A DNA stretch of 64,000 bases from Pedobacter sp. N36a (lineage in GTDB: Bacteria; Bacteroidota; Bacteroidia; Sphingobacteriales; Sphingobacteriaceae). The number at the start of each line of letters is the position of its first letter. The first letter of the stretch is position 1. The notes under the pieces were generated by a model. It worked only from the letters and a program-made list of their open reading frames with translations. It searched no databases and was not told the origin of the DNA. Location: assembly GCF_014472395.1 (NCBI RefSeq), contig NZ_JACSZW010000007.1, positions 124,001 through 188,000 of the forward strand, in the 5' to 3' direction. A program made the translations under genes and the position numbers. Shown here piece by piece: positions 17,560 through 26,104 of this stretch.

Positions 17560-19422
17560 TTATTGTTCTGATAATGTTAACCAGCGTTCAGTAACTGTTT
17601 CCAATTCCTGATTTAAGCCCTCAATCGTTTTAGAAATTTCTTGTATTTTGGTATAGTCGGCACTGTCGATCGTCAGGAGAGAATTGCTCAATTCCTGAAT
17701 TTTTCCTTCCAGTTCAGCGATCTTCGCTTCCGAATCTTCCAGTTCTTTCTGCTCTTTAAAGGACCGCTTTTTAACCGGACTTGCTGCTGCTTGCGGAGCA
17801 GGCTGTTCCTTCGTTTTTGCTGGTGCCTTTTCTTTTGGTGTCTCTAAACTGATTCTATATTCAGAGTAGTTACCATTGTAAATTCCTACTTCTCCATTGC
17901 CTTCCATGATGAACAATTGCTCACTCATCTTATCCAGTAAATACCTATCGTGAGATACCAGGATCAATACACCTGGGAAGTTCTCTAAGAACTCTTCTAA
18001 TACGTTCAGCGTATCAATATCCAAGTCGTTAGTTGGCTCATCCAGGATCAGGAAATTAGGATTCTGCATCAACACCTTCATCAGGTGTAATCTTTTCTTT
18101 TCACCACCGCTTAGCTTTTCAACCATCCCATGCTGTTTCTTAGGAGGGAAGAGGAACAAGGTCAATAATTGTGAGGCAGAGATCGTCTGGCCATCGGCCA
18201 TTTTGATATATTCTGCATCAGATTTTACGATATCAATTACTCTTTCTTTCTCATTGAAGGCTAAACCACCTTGCTTATAATAACCATAAACAGTAGTTTC
18301 ACCAGTACTTACTTTTCCTTTTTCAGGCGTTAGATATCCAGTAATGATGTTCAGTAAAGTAGATTTTCCCGTACCATTTTTACCTGCAAGACCAATGCGG
18401 TCTGCACGTTTAAAAGTATAGCTGAAATCATTAATGATGGGTTTGCCATTGAAAGACTGACCAATATGGTCCAGTTCCAGGATTTTATTCCCTTGACGAG
18501 CCATTTTTACATTAAGCGTAACGCTTTGATTGTCAGATCTTTGTTTGGTTTTGCTTTCCAGGTCATAAAAAGCATCAATACGTGATTGAGACTTGGTAGT
18601 ACGTGCAGCAGGCATTCTTCTCATCCATTCCAGTTCCTTTTTCAAGAGGTTCTTATTTTTCTGAAAAGTACTCTCATCTGCCATTTCACGCTCAGATTTC
18701 TTCTCCAGGAAGTAAGCGTAATTGCCGTTATAATTGTAAATCTTTCCTCTGTCTAACTCTACAATCGTGTTACAAACATTGTCCAAAAAGTACCTGTCGT
18801 GTGTAACTAACAATATAGTTTTATTGCCGGAAGTCAATAGTTTTTCTAACCATTCGATCGTATCAATGTCCAGGTGATTGGTAGGCTCATCCAATACATA
18901 GATCTCAGGGTCCTCTATCAATAGCTTTGCAAGCGCCAAACGCTTTTTCTGGCCTCCAGATAGGGTAGAGATCTGCTGTTGCAGATGAGTGATTCCCATA
19001 CGGCTTAAAATTGTTTTAATTTCATGCTCGTATTCCCAGGCATTGTGCTCGCTCAATTCTTCGTATAGGCGGTTCAATGTTTTTTCATCCGGGTTTGGAT
19101 CTTCAATCAGTTCCTCATATTCTTTGATCAGTTGCTGCTGTTTGTTTTCCGTAGAGAAGATGAAATCGCTAATCGAGTGACCATCTGGAAAAGAAGGCTC
19201 CTGATCCAGAAATCCTATTTTAACAGATTTATTCTTCACGATTTTACCTTCCAGAGGATTAAACCTTTCGGCAAGTAATTTCAGTAAGGTGCTTTTTCCA
19301 GCACCGTTTATACCAACCAACGCGACGCGCTGTCCAGGTTGAATCCCCAGGGTCAAATTTTTAAATAGCCATTCATCATGGTAAGCATGGCCTAAGTTTT
19401 CGGCTGCAATTAGTGTACTCAA
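17560..19422 (-). CDS. ABC-F family ATP-binding protein (Uup-like)
   Basis: A 620-residue soluble protein with two ABC ATPase domains and no membrane segment. Walker A motifs are GINGAGKSTLL (about 36-46) and GKNGTGKSTLL; signatures are LSGGQKKRLALAKLL and LSGGEKKRLHLMKVL; both Walker B motifs end DEPTNHLDID / DEPTNDLDID. A linker of about 70 residues joins the domains, and the C-terminus is a coiled coil (about 545-615), the ABC_tran_CTD seen in Uup, which binds DNA or ribosomes. Uup affects transposon excision and ribosome assembly in E. coli. A likely -7 box lies at 19461-19468. Confidence 0.94.
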   Translation of the reverse strand: MSTLIAAENLGHAYHDEWLFKNLTLGIQPGQRVALVGINGAGKSTLLKLLAERFNPLEGKIVKNKSVKIGFLDQEPSFPDGHSISDFIFSTENKQQQLIKEYEELIEDPNPDEKTLNRLYEELSEHNAWEYEHEIKTILSRMGITHLQQQISTLSGGQKKRLALAKLLIEDPEIYVLDEPTNHLDIDTIEWLEKLLTSGNKTILLVTHDRYFLDNVCNTIVELDRGKIYNYNGNYAYFLEKKSEREMADESTFQKNKNLLKKELEWMRRMPAARTTKSQSRIDAFYDLESKTKQRSDNQSVTLNVKMARQGNKILELDHIGQSFNGKPIINDFSYTFKRADRIGLAGKNGTGKSTLLNIITGYLTPEKGKVSTGETTVYGYYKQGGLAFNEKERVIDIVKSDAEYIKMADGQTISASQLLTLFLFPPKKQHGMVEKLSGGEKKRLHLMKVLMQNPNFLILDEPTNDLDIDTLNVLEEFLENFPGVLILVSHDRYLLDKMSEQLFIMEGNGEVGIYNGNYSEYRISLETPKEKAPAKTKEQPAPQAAASPVKKRSFKEQKELEDSEAKIAELEGKIQELSNSLLTIDSADYTKIQEISKTIEGLNQELETVTERWLTLSEQ

Positions 19423-19460
19423 AGTCTGTGTTTAACGATATTTTATGTATGAAATTACTG

Positions 19461-19468
19461 CAAAAGTA
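19461..19468 (-). promoter_or_regulatory. possible -7 box for the ABC-F gene
   Basis: On the minus strand TACTTTTG matches TAnnTTTG, 38 bp before the ATG. No clear TTG -33 element lies at the usual spacing. Confidence 0.35.
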
Positions 19469-19745
19469 AGCAATAATTCTTAGGTATAGAGTTGAGCCTA
19501 TTGAACATGAATCGATTTTCCCCATTAAAAATCAGCCAATTGGGTAAAAAATATTCAGATAGGGCAGCTGGATTGTGAAAAGTATTTTCCGTATCGGGGA
19601 GCAGTAAATCATTTAAAAATGACAGAATTGAACAAGTCAGACCCTGAAAAGCAGCAGGCTTAACGATAAGTGTACCAGCCAGTCACCGGCACACTACTTT
19701 AGAAAAAGGCTTGGTTTTAGCGCTAAAAATGGAAGATCAGTAACA

Positions 19746-19865
19746 CTATTTAATCGTATGCGTTAAAGAAACAGTCTTTTCAACGGACTTGATGCCAAAC
19801 TTTGTTCCGGTAAGGATAATGACAGCAGTGGCGCCAATCAGTAATTTTTTTATGGTGGTTTTCAT
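19746..19865 (-). CDS. 39-residue small membrane or secreted peptide
   Basis: ATG at 19865, stop TAG at 19746, with an AGGA-like ribosome site (CCAGGAAACC) just before the start. The product begins MKTTIKKLLIGATAVIILTG: basic residues, then a hydrophobic stretch like a signal peptide or a single membrane helix, then a short polar tail ending in SLTHTIK. No family is recognised. It stands alone between genes. Confidence 0.45.
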   Translation of the reverse strand: MKTTIKKLLIGATAVIILTGTKFGIKSVEKTVSLTHTIK

Positions 19866-20010
19866 GGTTTCCTGGTTTTAGGTTTGCGAAAAATCTTTCA
19901 TTAATAAGACGCAGGCCCAGGAAAAACGTTTCAAAAAATTGACGTTCATTAGACCATCTGTGCTTTAATTTCGACGAACAGACGGATATAACCTATCAAC
20001 GCGAACTACT

Positions 20011-20457
20011 TTAAACGGCAGATTCCATCGATTTAAACAAAGCCAAAGATTCATCTTCTTTCTGCGTCATCAATGTTTTTGCTGCTTTACCCTTGTCTTT
20101 ATAACCCAAAAGATGCAAGGTGCCGTGAGCCATCACTCGGTACAATTCATCCGCTACAGTGTGCTTAAATGTTTTTGCATTTTCCTGAATGCGCTCCAGA
20201 CTGATAAATATATCTCCTACAATCATTTTAAGCTCATCTGAGTTGTCAAAAGTGATGACATCAGTATAAGTGTCATGATTTAGGTATTCCTGGTTTATAC
20301 GCAGTAAATACTCGTCTGAGCATAAAATGAAGTTCAGTTCTTGTAATGAATAACCTTCTTTTTCAATGATAGCCTTGATCCAGGCCTTAAGCATGGTTTT
20401 CTTTTTAAGGGTATAACTAAGGTCTTCGGTGAAAAAATGAACTGCTGGTTTTGCCAT
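20011..20457 (-). CDS. ybeY: endoribonuclease YbeY (rRNA maturation factor)
   Basis: A 148-residue single-domain protein. The family zinc motif reads HGTLHLLGYKDKG: His111 and His115 are present but the usual third His (HxxxHxxGxxH) is Asp121. The KDK form, as far as I recall, is usual in Bacteroidota YbeY proteins. The stretch YTDVITF and GDIFISLERI are also typical. YbeY acts in 16S rRNA 3'-end maturation and ribosome quality control in E. coli. It starts 13 bp after the end of the DUF4175 gene and is probably co-transcribed. Confidence 0.93.
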   Translation of the reverse strand: MAKPAVHFFTEDLSYTLKKKTMLKAWIKAIIEKEGYSLQELNFILCSDEYLLRINQEYLNHDTYTDVITFDNSDELKMIVGDIFISLERIQENAKTFKHTVADELYRVMAHGTLHLLGYKDKGKAAKTLMTQKEDESLALFKSMESAV

Positions 20458-20469
20458 CTGGATATAGAA

Positions 20470-23400
20470 TTATTGGGCCAAATTTAGCAATTTAAAATAT
20501 TCCGCAATTTTATTTTTATAATAGTAGTTCATACTGGGCGGCAACTTTTGGATCCATTCGGTCTCATTTTTTTGATTTTTCCGGAACTTTTCCAGCATTT
20601 GCTGATAGGAAGGAGGGAATTCTTTCCCAGCTCTACTTTCTCTTTTTGAATTCTGCTCCTGCTCCCTTTGCGCATCATTTGCCTGCAAAAGTTTAGTCAG
20701 GAGTTCTTTCTGGCGGTTCAGCGTTTCCTGTTCCAGGCGCTTATTCACCAAATCAGTTTCTGTCGACTTCATATCCTTGATCATCTGATTCAAGTTGCCC
20801 AAACCAGATTTACCGTCTTTATTCTCTTCCCGGTTGATCTTTTCCAAAGCTTCCCGGATCATCTGCTGCTGCTGTGCCATCTTCGCAAACTCTTCAGACA
20901 TCTGCCCCTTTGGAACAGTGCCCTTATTGCCCGATTTTTGCAGCTGATCCTTTGCTTTCTGCATACTGTTGTTGAGCTGATCCTGCATTTGCTGCAGCTG
21001 TTTCATACTTTGTTTCTGTTTTCCTTTACCACTGCCACTGGAGTTTTTCTTCATCTTCTGCAGTTGTTCCAGCGCCTCATTGAGCATTAATGAAAGGTTA
21101 TTGATGGAAGTCATCGTATACTGCTGGTTCTTATTTGCCGCTGCAGTATTTCTTTCGCCCAGGTTATCCAGACTCTTATCCATGTTGAAGTTGATCTTTT
21201 GTAGCTCCTCATTTACCGTGCTTTCAATCTGGGGCACCCGTTTACTTAACGAAAACAAGCTATCGGCAATGGTCTTCATGTTGTCCTTGATCAGTCTTTG
21301 CTGCTGGACATTGGCTGTATAAAGTGGATCATTATTACTGAGTTTTCTGAGGTTAAGCATTACTTTTTCCTGATCAAAAGAGGTTTTAAGTAAGTTTTCC
21401 AGTAATTGACGCAGCTCCTGAACATTGAGGTTATTTTCCATTTCTGCAGATTCCTGCTGCATATCGTCCATCTTTTTAGCCAGCTGCTCCAGCTGATCGG
21501 CTGCCTTCTGCTGGTTTTCAGCTGCTTGCTTACGGTCGTTTTTTTCCAGGTTTTCTTTACTTTCTTTTTGCTGCTGCTGAATGTCTTTGGCCTCCTTCTC
21601 AGGGTTCTGGAAAGGATTTGGACGTTCTAGCTGCTCATTTTTTTCCTGAAGACTTTTCAATTCTTTTCGGATGTCTTCAAAAGCAGCACGCTGTTCTTCC
21701 TGCTGCTGTTTCAATTCTGAGGCTGTTTTTTTCTGTTCTTTACTTTGCTGAGAAAGTGCCTTCTGTTCCTTGGCAACTGCTTTTATCCGGTCAATATTAT
21801 TTTGCAGACCTTGTTCAAATTCCAATTGCTTGTAAAGCTCAAGAATGCGATCCAGCTCATTCTTTAAAGATTTATGATCCAGCTGCATCTTGGAAAGCTC
21901 CTGCTGCGTCTGGTCCTTGTTATTTTGATCCATCATGCTTTGCAGCTGCTCCAATAGGGCCTTTGTCTTATCGTCCAGCACATTATTAAACAACTCGTCG
22001 ATTTTCTTTTGTTTTTCGAGCAGTTCATCTTTTGCCGCTGCATTTTCTTCCTTATCAAAATTATTCTTCTCATTCAGCTCTTTGAGCGATTTTACCGACT
22101 CTTCCAGCTGTTTTTGCTTGTCCAGCAATTGCTGAATCTGCTTCTTATCATCAAAATTTAAAGCTTTTTTATCCAATAAGCCGGCACCAAGTTTTTTACT
22201 CTCTTTTTCTACGGCAGCAGCGAGCTTAATGGCTTGTTCCATTTTCTGTTTTACCGCCAGGCTGCCCTGGTTGATTTTTTCAGCAACTTGTTGTGCAGAA
22301 GGAAGCTCGTAGGTTTTTAGCGCAGATTTGGTTGTTTTTGGGCCGTTCACACCATCATTATCGGATACTTCAAAGTAATATTCTAATTGCTGACCAGGTT
22401 TAATTCCTGCTTTATTCAGGTCCCAGAAGAAGAAGAACGCATTTTCTAATTGTGTCTTTTTAATCGGAATGGATTGGCTGATCTTATTTTTAGCCTGGCC
22501 ATTTTCTGAAATTACATAGCTGAATTTCAGCGAGCTGAAACCATGATCATCTGAAACATTTCCAGAGAAATACAGGGCTTTACTACTCAAGGAATCCGGG
22601 GATTCTGTAACGGTAATGTTTGGATATTCATCTGCAATGACCGCAACCTGGTGGATCAAAGAATCTTTACTGCCCGCAAAAAAGCTGTTTTTTGGGCTTA
22701 GCCTGTATTCTCCACTCTTGCGTAAAGTGCTTTTGAATGTAAAATTATTGTCTTTGGAAAGGATCAGCTGCTCCTTGTTGTCCCATATAAAAGCCATCTG
22801 GTCGCTGTTTGCGGTTTTTAATTTCCAGGTTACAGTACTGCCATCAGGGACTAGCAGATCACCGGCATTGGCAATAGTTTCGTCTTTTTTACCCAGATAT
22901 GGCGGGTAATGAAGATCGGCGGTCATGGCTAAAATCGCTGGACGTGGTTTCACCTCAATTACATAAGGAAGAGAACTAAAACCGCCTGCATTAAAGCGGA
23001 TCTCTTTGTTCTTCTGCAGATTTTTGAAGGTATATTGAAAAGTAGCTTTGTCCTTTTTTTCCAGCTTATAGGTATTCAGACCGTCAGAAATATACACCTC
23101 CTGCGGCAGTTCATTCCCCTTAAGTTTAAGTTTCAAAGTCAGGTCGTCTCCCTGAGCACAGATTAGGGTCTTATTGGTCAATTGAAAGGTAAAAGGCGCC
23201 TTCGGTAAGATTTCTCTGTTGTATTGAACAAAACTGCTGGTGCCTTCTCTTAAAATGGAAGGTGCGATTACGGCAATCAGCAAAATGATACTCAATGGAA
23301 AAAGGGAATATGGGAGGTATTTTTTATTGTCATTTAAGCGAATGGCCGTACCAAAAGGAATTGGTTTTAGGGCATTGATCTTTTGATCAATACCTGCCAT

Positions 23401-23787
23401 AATGAGCATATTGTGTTCCGGGTGCTGATCTGCAAGGGCCTTTAACTGGAGCGTATTTAACAGCTTGTCTTTGACATTGAAAAAGTGATCGCCAATCAGC
23501 GTTGCCGCTTCTTCGATACTTAAGGTTTTACTCAGCTTAAAGTAGGCAAGGGCAGGTTTGATGACCCAAATAGCAATAGCAAACACAGAAAGCGCGATAG
23601 AGCCGAAAAACAAAAGTGTTTTCATGGGAATTCCCGGCTGTGCGTAATAAACCAATACGAACAGCAATAAATACAGCGCTAAAAGAAAAGTAGCGGCATA
23701 AATGCTGCCCCGCAATAGTTTGTTCAGGTAAAACTTTTGCGTAAATTCATTGACTTTTGAAATTAAAAGCTCGTAATTGCTGTTCAT
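20470..23787 (-). CDS. DUF4175 family giant membrane-anchored coiled-coil protein
   Basis: 1105 residues. Two N-terminal membrane helices (about 27-49 and 55-77) and a third (about 153-172) are followed by a beta-rich extracytoplasmic part (about 190-490; EYYFEVSDNDGVNGPKTTKS near 465-485). A very long Gln/Lys/Glu-rich coiled coil covers about 500-1000 (runs such as QQKESKENLEKNDRKQ). The C-terminus ends with PPSYQQMLEKFRKNQ and YYYKNKIAEYFKLLN. This layout matches the DUF4175 proteins of Bacteroidota, whose function is unknown. The gene precedes ybeY in an apparent operon. Confidence 0.88.
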   Translation of the reverse strand: MNSNYELLISKVNEFTQKFYLNKLLRGSIYAATFLLALYLLLFVLVYYAQPGIPMKTLLFFGSIALSVFAIAIWVIKPALAYFKLSKTLSIEEAATLIGDHFFNVKDKLLNTLQLKALADQHPEHNMLIMAGIDQKINALKPIPFGTAIRLNDNKKYLPYSLFPLSIILLIAVIAPSILREGTSSFVQYNREILPKAPFTFQLTNKTLICAQGDDLTLKLKLKGNELPQEVYISDGLNTYKLEKKDKATFQYTFKNLQKNKEIRFNAGGFSSLPYVIEVKPRPAILAMTADLHYPPYLGKKDETIANAGDLLVPDGSTVTWKLKTANSDQMAFIWDNKEQLILSKDNNFTFKSTLRKSGEYRLSPKNSFFAGSKDSLIHQVAVIADEYPNITVTESPDSLSSKALYFSGNVSDDHGFSSLKFSYVISENGQAKNKISQSIPIKKTQLENAFFFFWDLNKAGIKPGQQLEYYFEVSDNDGVNGPKTTKSALKTYELPSAQQVAEKINQGSLAVKQKMEQAIKLAAAVEKESKKLGAGLLDKKALNFDDKKQIQQLLDKQKQLEESVKSLKELNEKNNFDKEENAAAKDELLEKQKKIDELFNNVLDDKTKALLEQLQSMMDQNNKDQTQQELSKMQLDHKSLKNELDRILELYKQLEFEQGLQNNIDRIKAVAKEQKALSQQSKEQKKTASELKQQQEEQRAAFEDIRKELKSLQEKNEQLERPNPFQNPEKEAKDIQQQQKESKENLEKNDRKQAAENQQKAADQLEQLAKKMDDMQQESAEMENNLNVQELRQLLENLLKTSFDQEKVMLNLRKLSNNDPLYTANVQQQRLIKDNMKTIADSLFSLSKRVPQIESTVNEELQKINFNMDKSLDNLGERNTAAANKNQQYTMTSINNLSLMLNEALEQLQKMKKNSSGSGKGKQKQSMKQLQQMQDQLNNSMQKAKDQLQKSGNKGTVPKGQMSEEFAKMAQQQQMIREALEKINREENKDGKSGLGNLNQMIKDMKSTETDLVNKRLEQETLNRQKELLTKLLQANDAQREQEQNSKRESRAGKEFPPSYQQMLEKFRKNQKNETEWIQKLPPSMNYYYKNKIAEYFKLLNLAQ

Positions 23788-23909
23788 GAATTAGCTATAA
23801 TGACGCTTAAATATAGGGAATGAATCTTGGTTGTGATAAATAAAGACATCATAACATTAAATTAACGCTGGGATCTCGTCTTTTGTACTATTTATAAACC
23901 AATAATAAG

Positions 23910-24731
23910 ATGATCAATTCAATTTATGCCATTGCGATGGCTACGTTATTTACTACAACCGGAATAAAAACTTCTGAGATGGAAAAAACAATAGCTCCTG
24001 TGCTGCAAAAAACGGAAACTTGGAATAAAAATCAGGTGATTGCGCATCGTGGTGCCTGGAAGAAGAAAAGCCTGCCTGAAAATTCCATTGCTTCCTTAAA
24101 TGAAGCTATAAAATTAGGCTGTTACGGCTCTGAATTTGATGTACAAATGACTTCCGACAGTATTTTGGTGGTCAACCATGATGACGATTTTCTGGGAATG
24201 ACGATTGCCAGCCATACTTATAAGGAATTGCTGGAAAAGAAACTGAGCAATGGCGAAAGCATCCCAACACTGGACGCTTATTTAAAGGCAGGAAAGAAAC
24301 AAAAAGGAACCAAATTGATCCTGGAGTTAAAGCCTTCAAAAGTCAGTGCAGAAAGGGACTTGCAGATGACCAGAAAGGCGATAGCCATGGTAAAGAAGCT
24401 AAACGCAGGTGCTTGGGTAGACTATATCAGTTTTAGTTATCCGATCTGTCTGGAAATACTGTCGTTACAGCCAGGTGCAAAGGTAGCGTACCTCAACGGA
24501 GATGCGTCGTTGAAGCAGCTAAAGGAAGCCGGTTTTTATGGAGCAGATTATCATTTCTCCGTTTATAAAAATAACGACTGGTTTACAGATTCTAAAACAC
24601 TTGGACTGACTTTAAACGCCTGGACCGTGAACACTGAAGCAGAGATGAACCGTCTCCTGGATCAGCATATCGAATTCATTACCACCAATGAACCAGAACT
24701 GCTGTTTGGTCTCCTTAAATCCAGGAAATAA
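23910..24731 (+). CDS. glycerophosphodiester phosphodiesterase family protein
   Basis: A 273-residue TIM-barrel enzyme of the GDPD family, which hydrolyses glycerophosphodiesters to glycerol-3-phosphate and an alcohol. Key parts: IAHRGAWKKKSLPENS with the catalytic HR and downstream Glu, GSEFDVQMTSD with the metal Glu/Asp, and VNHDDDF with the second catalytic His. It ends LNAWTVNTEAEMNRLLDQHIEFITTNEP. A mildly hydrophobic N-terminus (about 1-17) may be a signal peptide, which suggests a periplasmic enzyme. Monocistronic. Confidence 0.93.
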   Translation: MINSIYAIAMATLFTTTGIKTSEMEKTIAPVLQKTETWNKNQVIAHRGAWKKKSLPENSIASLNEAIKLGCYGSEFDVQMTSDSILVVNHDDDFLGMTIASHTYKELLEKKLSNGESIPTLDAYLKAGKKQKGTKLILELKPSKVSAERDLQMTRKAIAMVKKLNAGAWVDYISFSYPICLEILSLQPGAKVAYLNGDASLKQLKEAGFYGADYHFSVYKNNDWFTDSKTLGLTLNAWTVNTEAEMNRLLDQHIEFITTNEPELLFGLLKSRK

Positions 24732-24763
24732 TCCAAATTATTCAGTAAAGAAAATACGTTTAA

Positions 24764-24796
24764 AACAAAAAAAGCATCGCGATTGCTCGCGATGCT
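24764..24796 (-). terminator. intrinsic terminator of the cold shock gene
   Basis: On the minus strand a 10-bp stem AGCATCGCGA with a 4-nt loop (24773-24796) is followed by a run of Ts (the A-run at 24764-24773). It lies 22 bp past the stop codon of the cold shock gene. Confidence 0.85.
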
Positions 24797-24818
24797 GTAC
24801 AATTATGTTTTTAATAAT

Positions 24819-25010
24819 CTAGATTACTTTAACATTAATCGCATTCAACCCTTTTTTACCGCTTTCAACATCGTATTCAACTTTGTCGTTTTCACGAATT
24901 TCATCGATAAGGCCTGTTGAATGTACAAAAATTTCGCTATCTCCGTTAGCTGGAATGATGAATCCGAAACCTTTAGTTACATTAAAAAATTTTACTGTTC
25001 CTTCTTGCAT
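24819..25010 (-). CDS. cold shock domain protein
   Basis: A 63-residue single-domain OB-fold protein from the ATG at 25010; upstream codons add a non-conserved tail. RNP1 reads KGFGFI and RNP2 EIFVHST. The start MQEGTVKFFN and end GKKGLNAINVKVI are typical of CspA-like RNA chaperones, which melt RNA secondary structure. It has its own terminator. Cold induction cannot be judged from sequence, although the long AT-rich upstream DNA would be compatible. Confidence 0.95.
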   Translation of the reverse strand: MQEGTVKFFNVTKGFGFIIPANGDSEIFVHSTGLIDEIRENDKVEYDVESGKKGLNAINVKVI

Positions 25011-25105
25011 TGTATTATTTATTAATAAATTAAGTGTGCAAGATACGTAATATTTTCTATAATACACACAGGCGAAACTTTTCTCAAAACGTCGAATTCA
25101 TGCGT

Positions 25106-26044
25106 TTATTTAGCTGCCTTTTTTCCGGCAATAATCACGGTTATTTCGCTGGAATGAGGGATTCCAAGGGTACTGCCTGGAGTGATTTTTAATAGGTTTT
25201 GGAGGTATACATTGATAATGGCCTCCAATGTTTTTTTCCTTGGCTCATAATTCGCTGGATCCGAAATACGGAAGGTTCCGAGATGCATTTTTCCCTTCGC
25301 ATCCACTACTGCCGTAAACTCATACCCGAAGTCTTCATAAGCCTTTGAGATGTCTATGCGATATCTCGGAAACAGGTAGTCATAAGCCTCGGTTTTACCA
25401 TTAAGCCGGTCTACGACGTTTAACTTTTCTACCTTGATCATGTCGCTCAATGGTTGAAATACGACCGGCTGACGGCCAGCGAAAGCCAGCTTAAGCTCTG
25501 AAGGATGTTGGTTAGACGCGTCGCTTAATTTTTGAATATATAAAGTGTCTGCTTTTGTTGGCTTTTGCAGCTGTTCGGGCGTAGTTTTAAGCACTTTTTG
25601 AATGTAGTCCTCCGAATAATAGGTGATGTTTACGTCTGATCGGATGTCTTTTGCAATTTCCTTTCTCACGACCTGCAAACGCTGCATCAAAAGGCTGTCT
25701 TTGCTGATTTTCTTAATTCTAAACCACTCTTTTGCGAAATTATAGACGTCTCCATGGTCATATTGCAGAAAAAAGGTCTGCATTCTCTTCTTCTGAGGAC
25801 TATAAGCCATGATGGAGTCGTTTGACTTGAATTGAATGATCCAGCTTGGCTCTTGCTGGAAACCCATCTCATTAAAAGACAAGCCGGTACTGAAACGTCG
25901 CTTTACTTCATGGTATTTAATGCCTTTTATCGTATCAAAAGACAGTTCTCTTGCGCGATTTCTTCTTTCTTGATTGGTTTCAGCGTTACAGCTCAGCAAA
26001 ACACTAATGACAGCTAATAAGATATAAATGAGCTTTTTGGACAT
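25106..26044 (-). CDS. lipoprotein of unknown function
   Basis: 312 residues from the ATG at 26044, which gives a clean lipoprotein signal MSKKLIYILLAVISVLLSC (Cys19). The rest is soluble, mixed alpha/beta, without a motif I recognise. A stretch EDFGYEFTAVVDAKGKMHLGTFRISDP near 240-265 looks like a beta sheet. It follows the aspartyl-protease gene by 60 bp on the same strand, so it may share its transcript and act in the envelope. Confidence 0.7.
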   Translation of the reverse strand: MSKKLIYILLAVISVLLSCNAETNQERRNRARELSFDTIKGIKYHEVKRRFSTGLSFNEMGFQQEPSWIIQFKSNDSIMAYSPQKKRMQTFFLQYDHGDVYNFAKEWFRIKKISKDSLLMQRLQVVRKEIAKDIRSDVNITYYSEDYIQKVLKTTPEQLQKPTKADTLYIQKLSDASNQHPSELKLAFAGRQPVVFQPLSDMIKVEKLNVVDRLNGKTEAYDYLFPRYRIDISKAYEDFGYEFTAVVDAKGKMHLGTFRISDPANYEPRKKTLEAIINVYLQNLLKITPGSTLGIPHSSEITVIIAGKKAAK

Positions 26045-26104
26045 GCAAAGAAAATAATGGTCATGGATTAATTCTAATGGCAAAGTTATAAGAATCAAGA
26101 GATT

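Larger units (their letters stand above)
19423..20010. other. intergenic region between ABC-F gene and ybeY
   Basis: 588 bp holding one plausible small gene (19746-19865) and the promoter area of the ABC-F gene. No RNA gene, strong hairpin or repeat is seen elsewhere in it. Confidence 0.5.
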
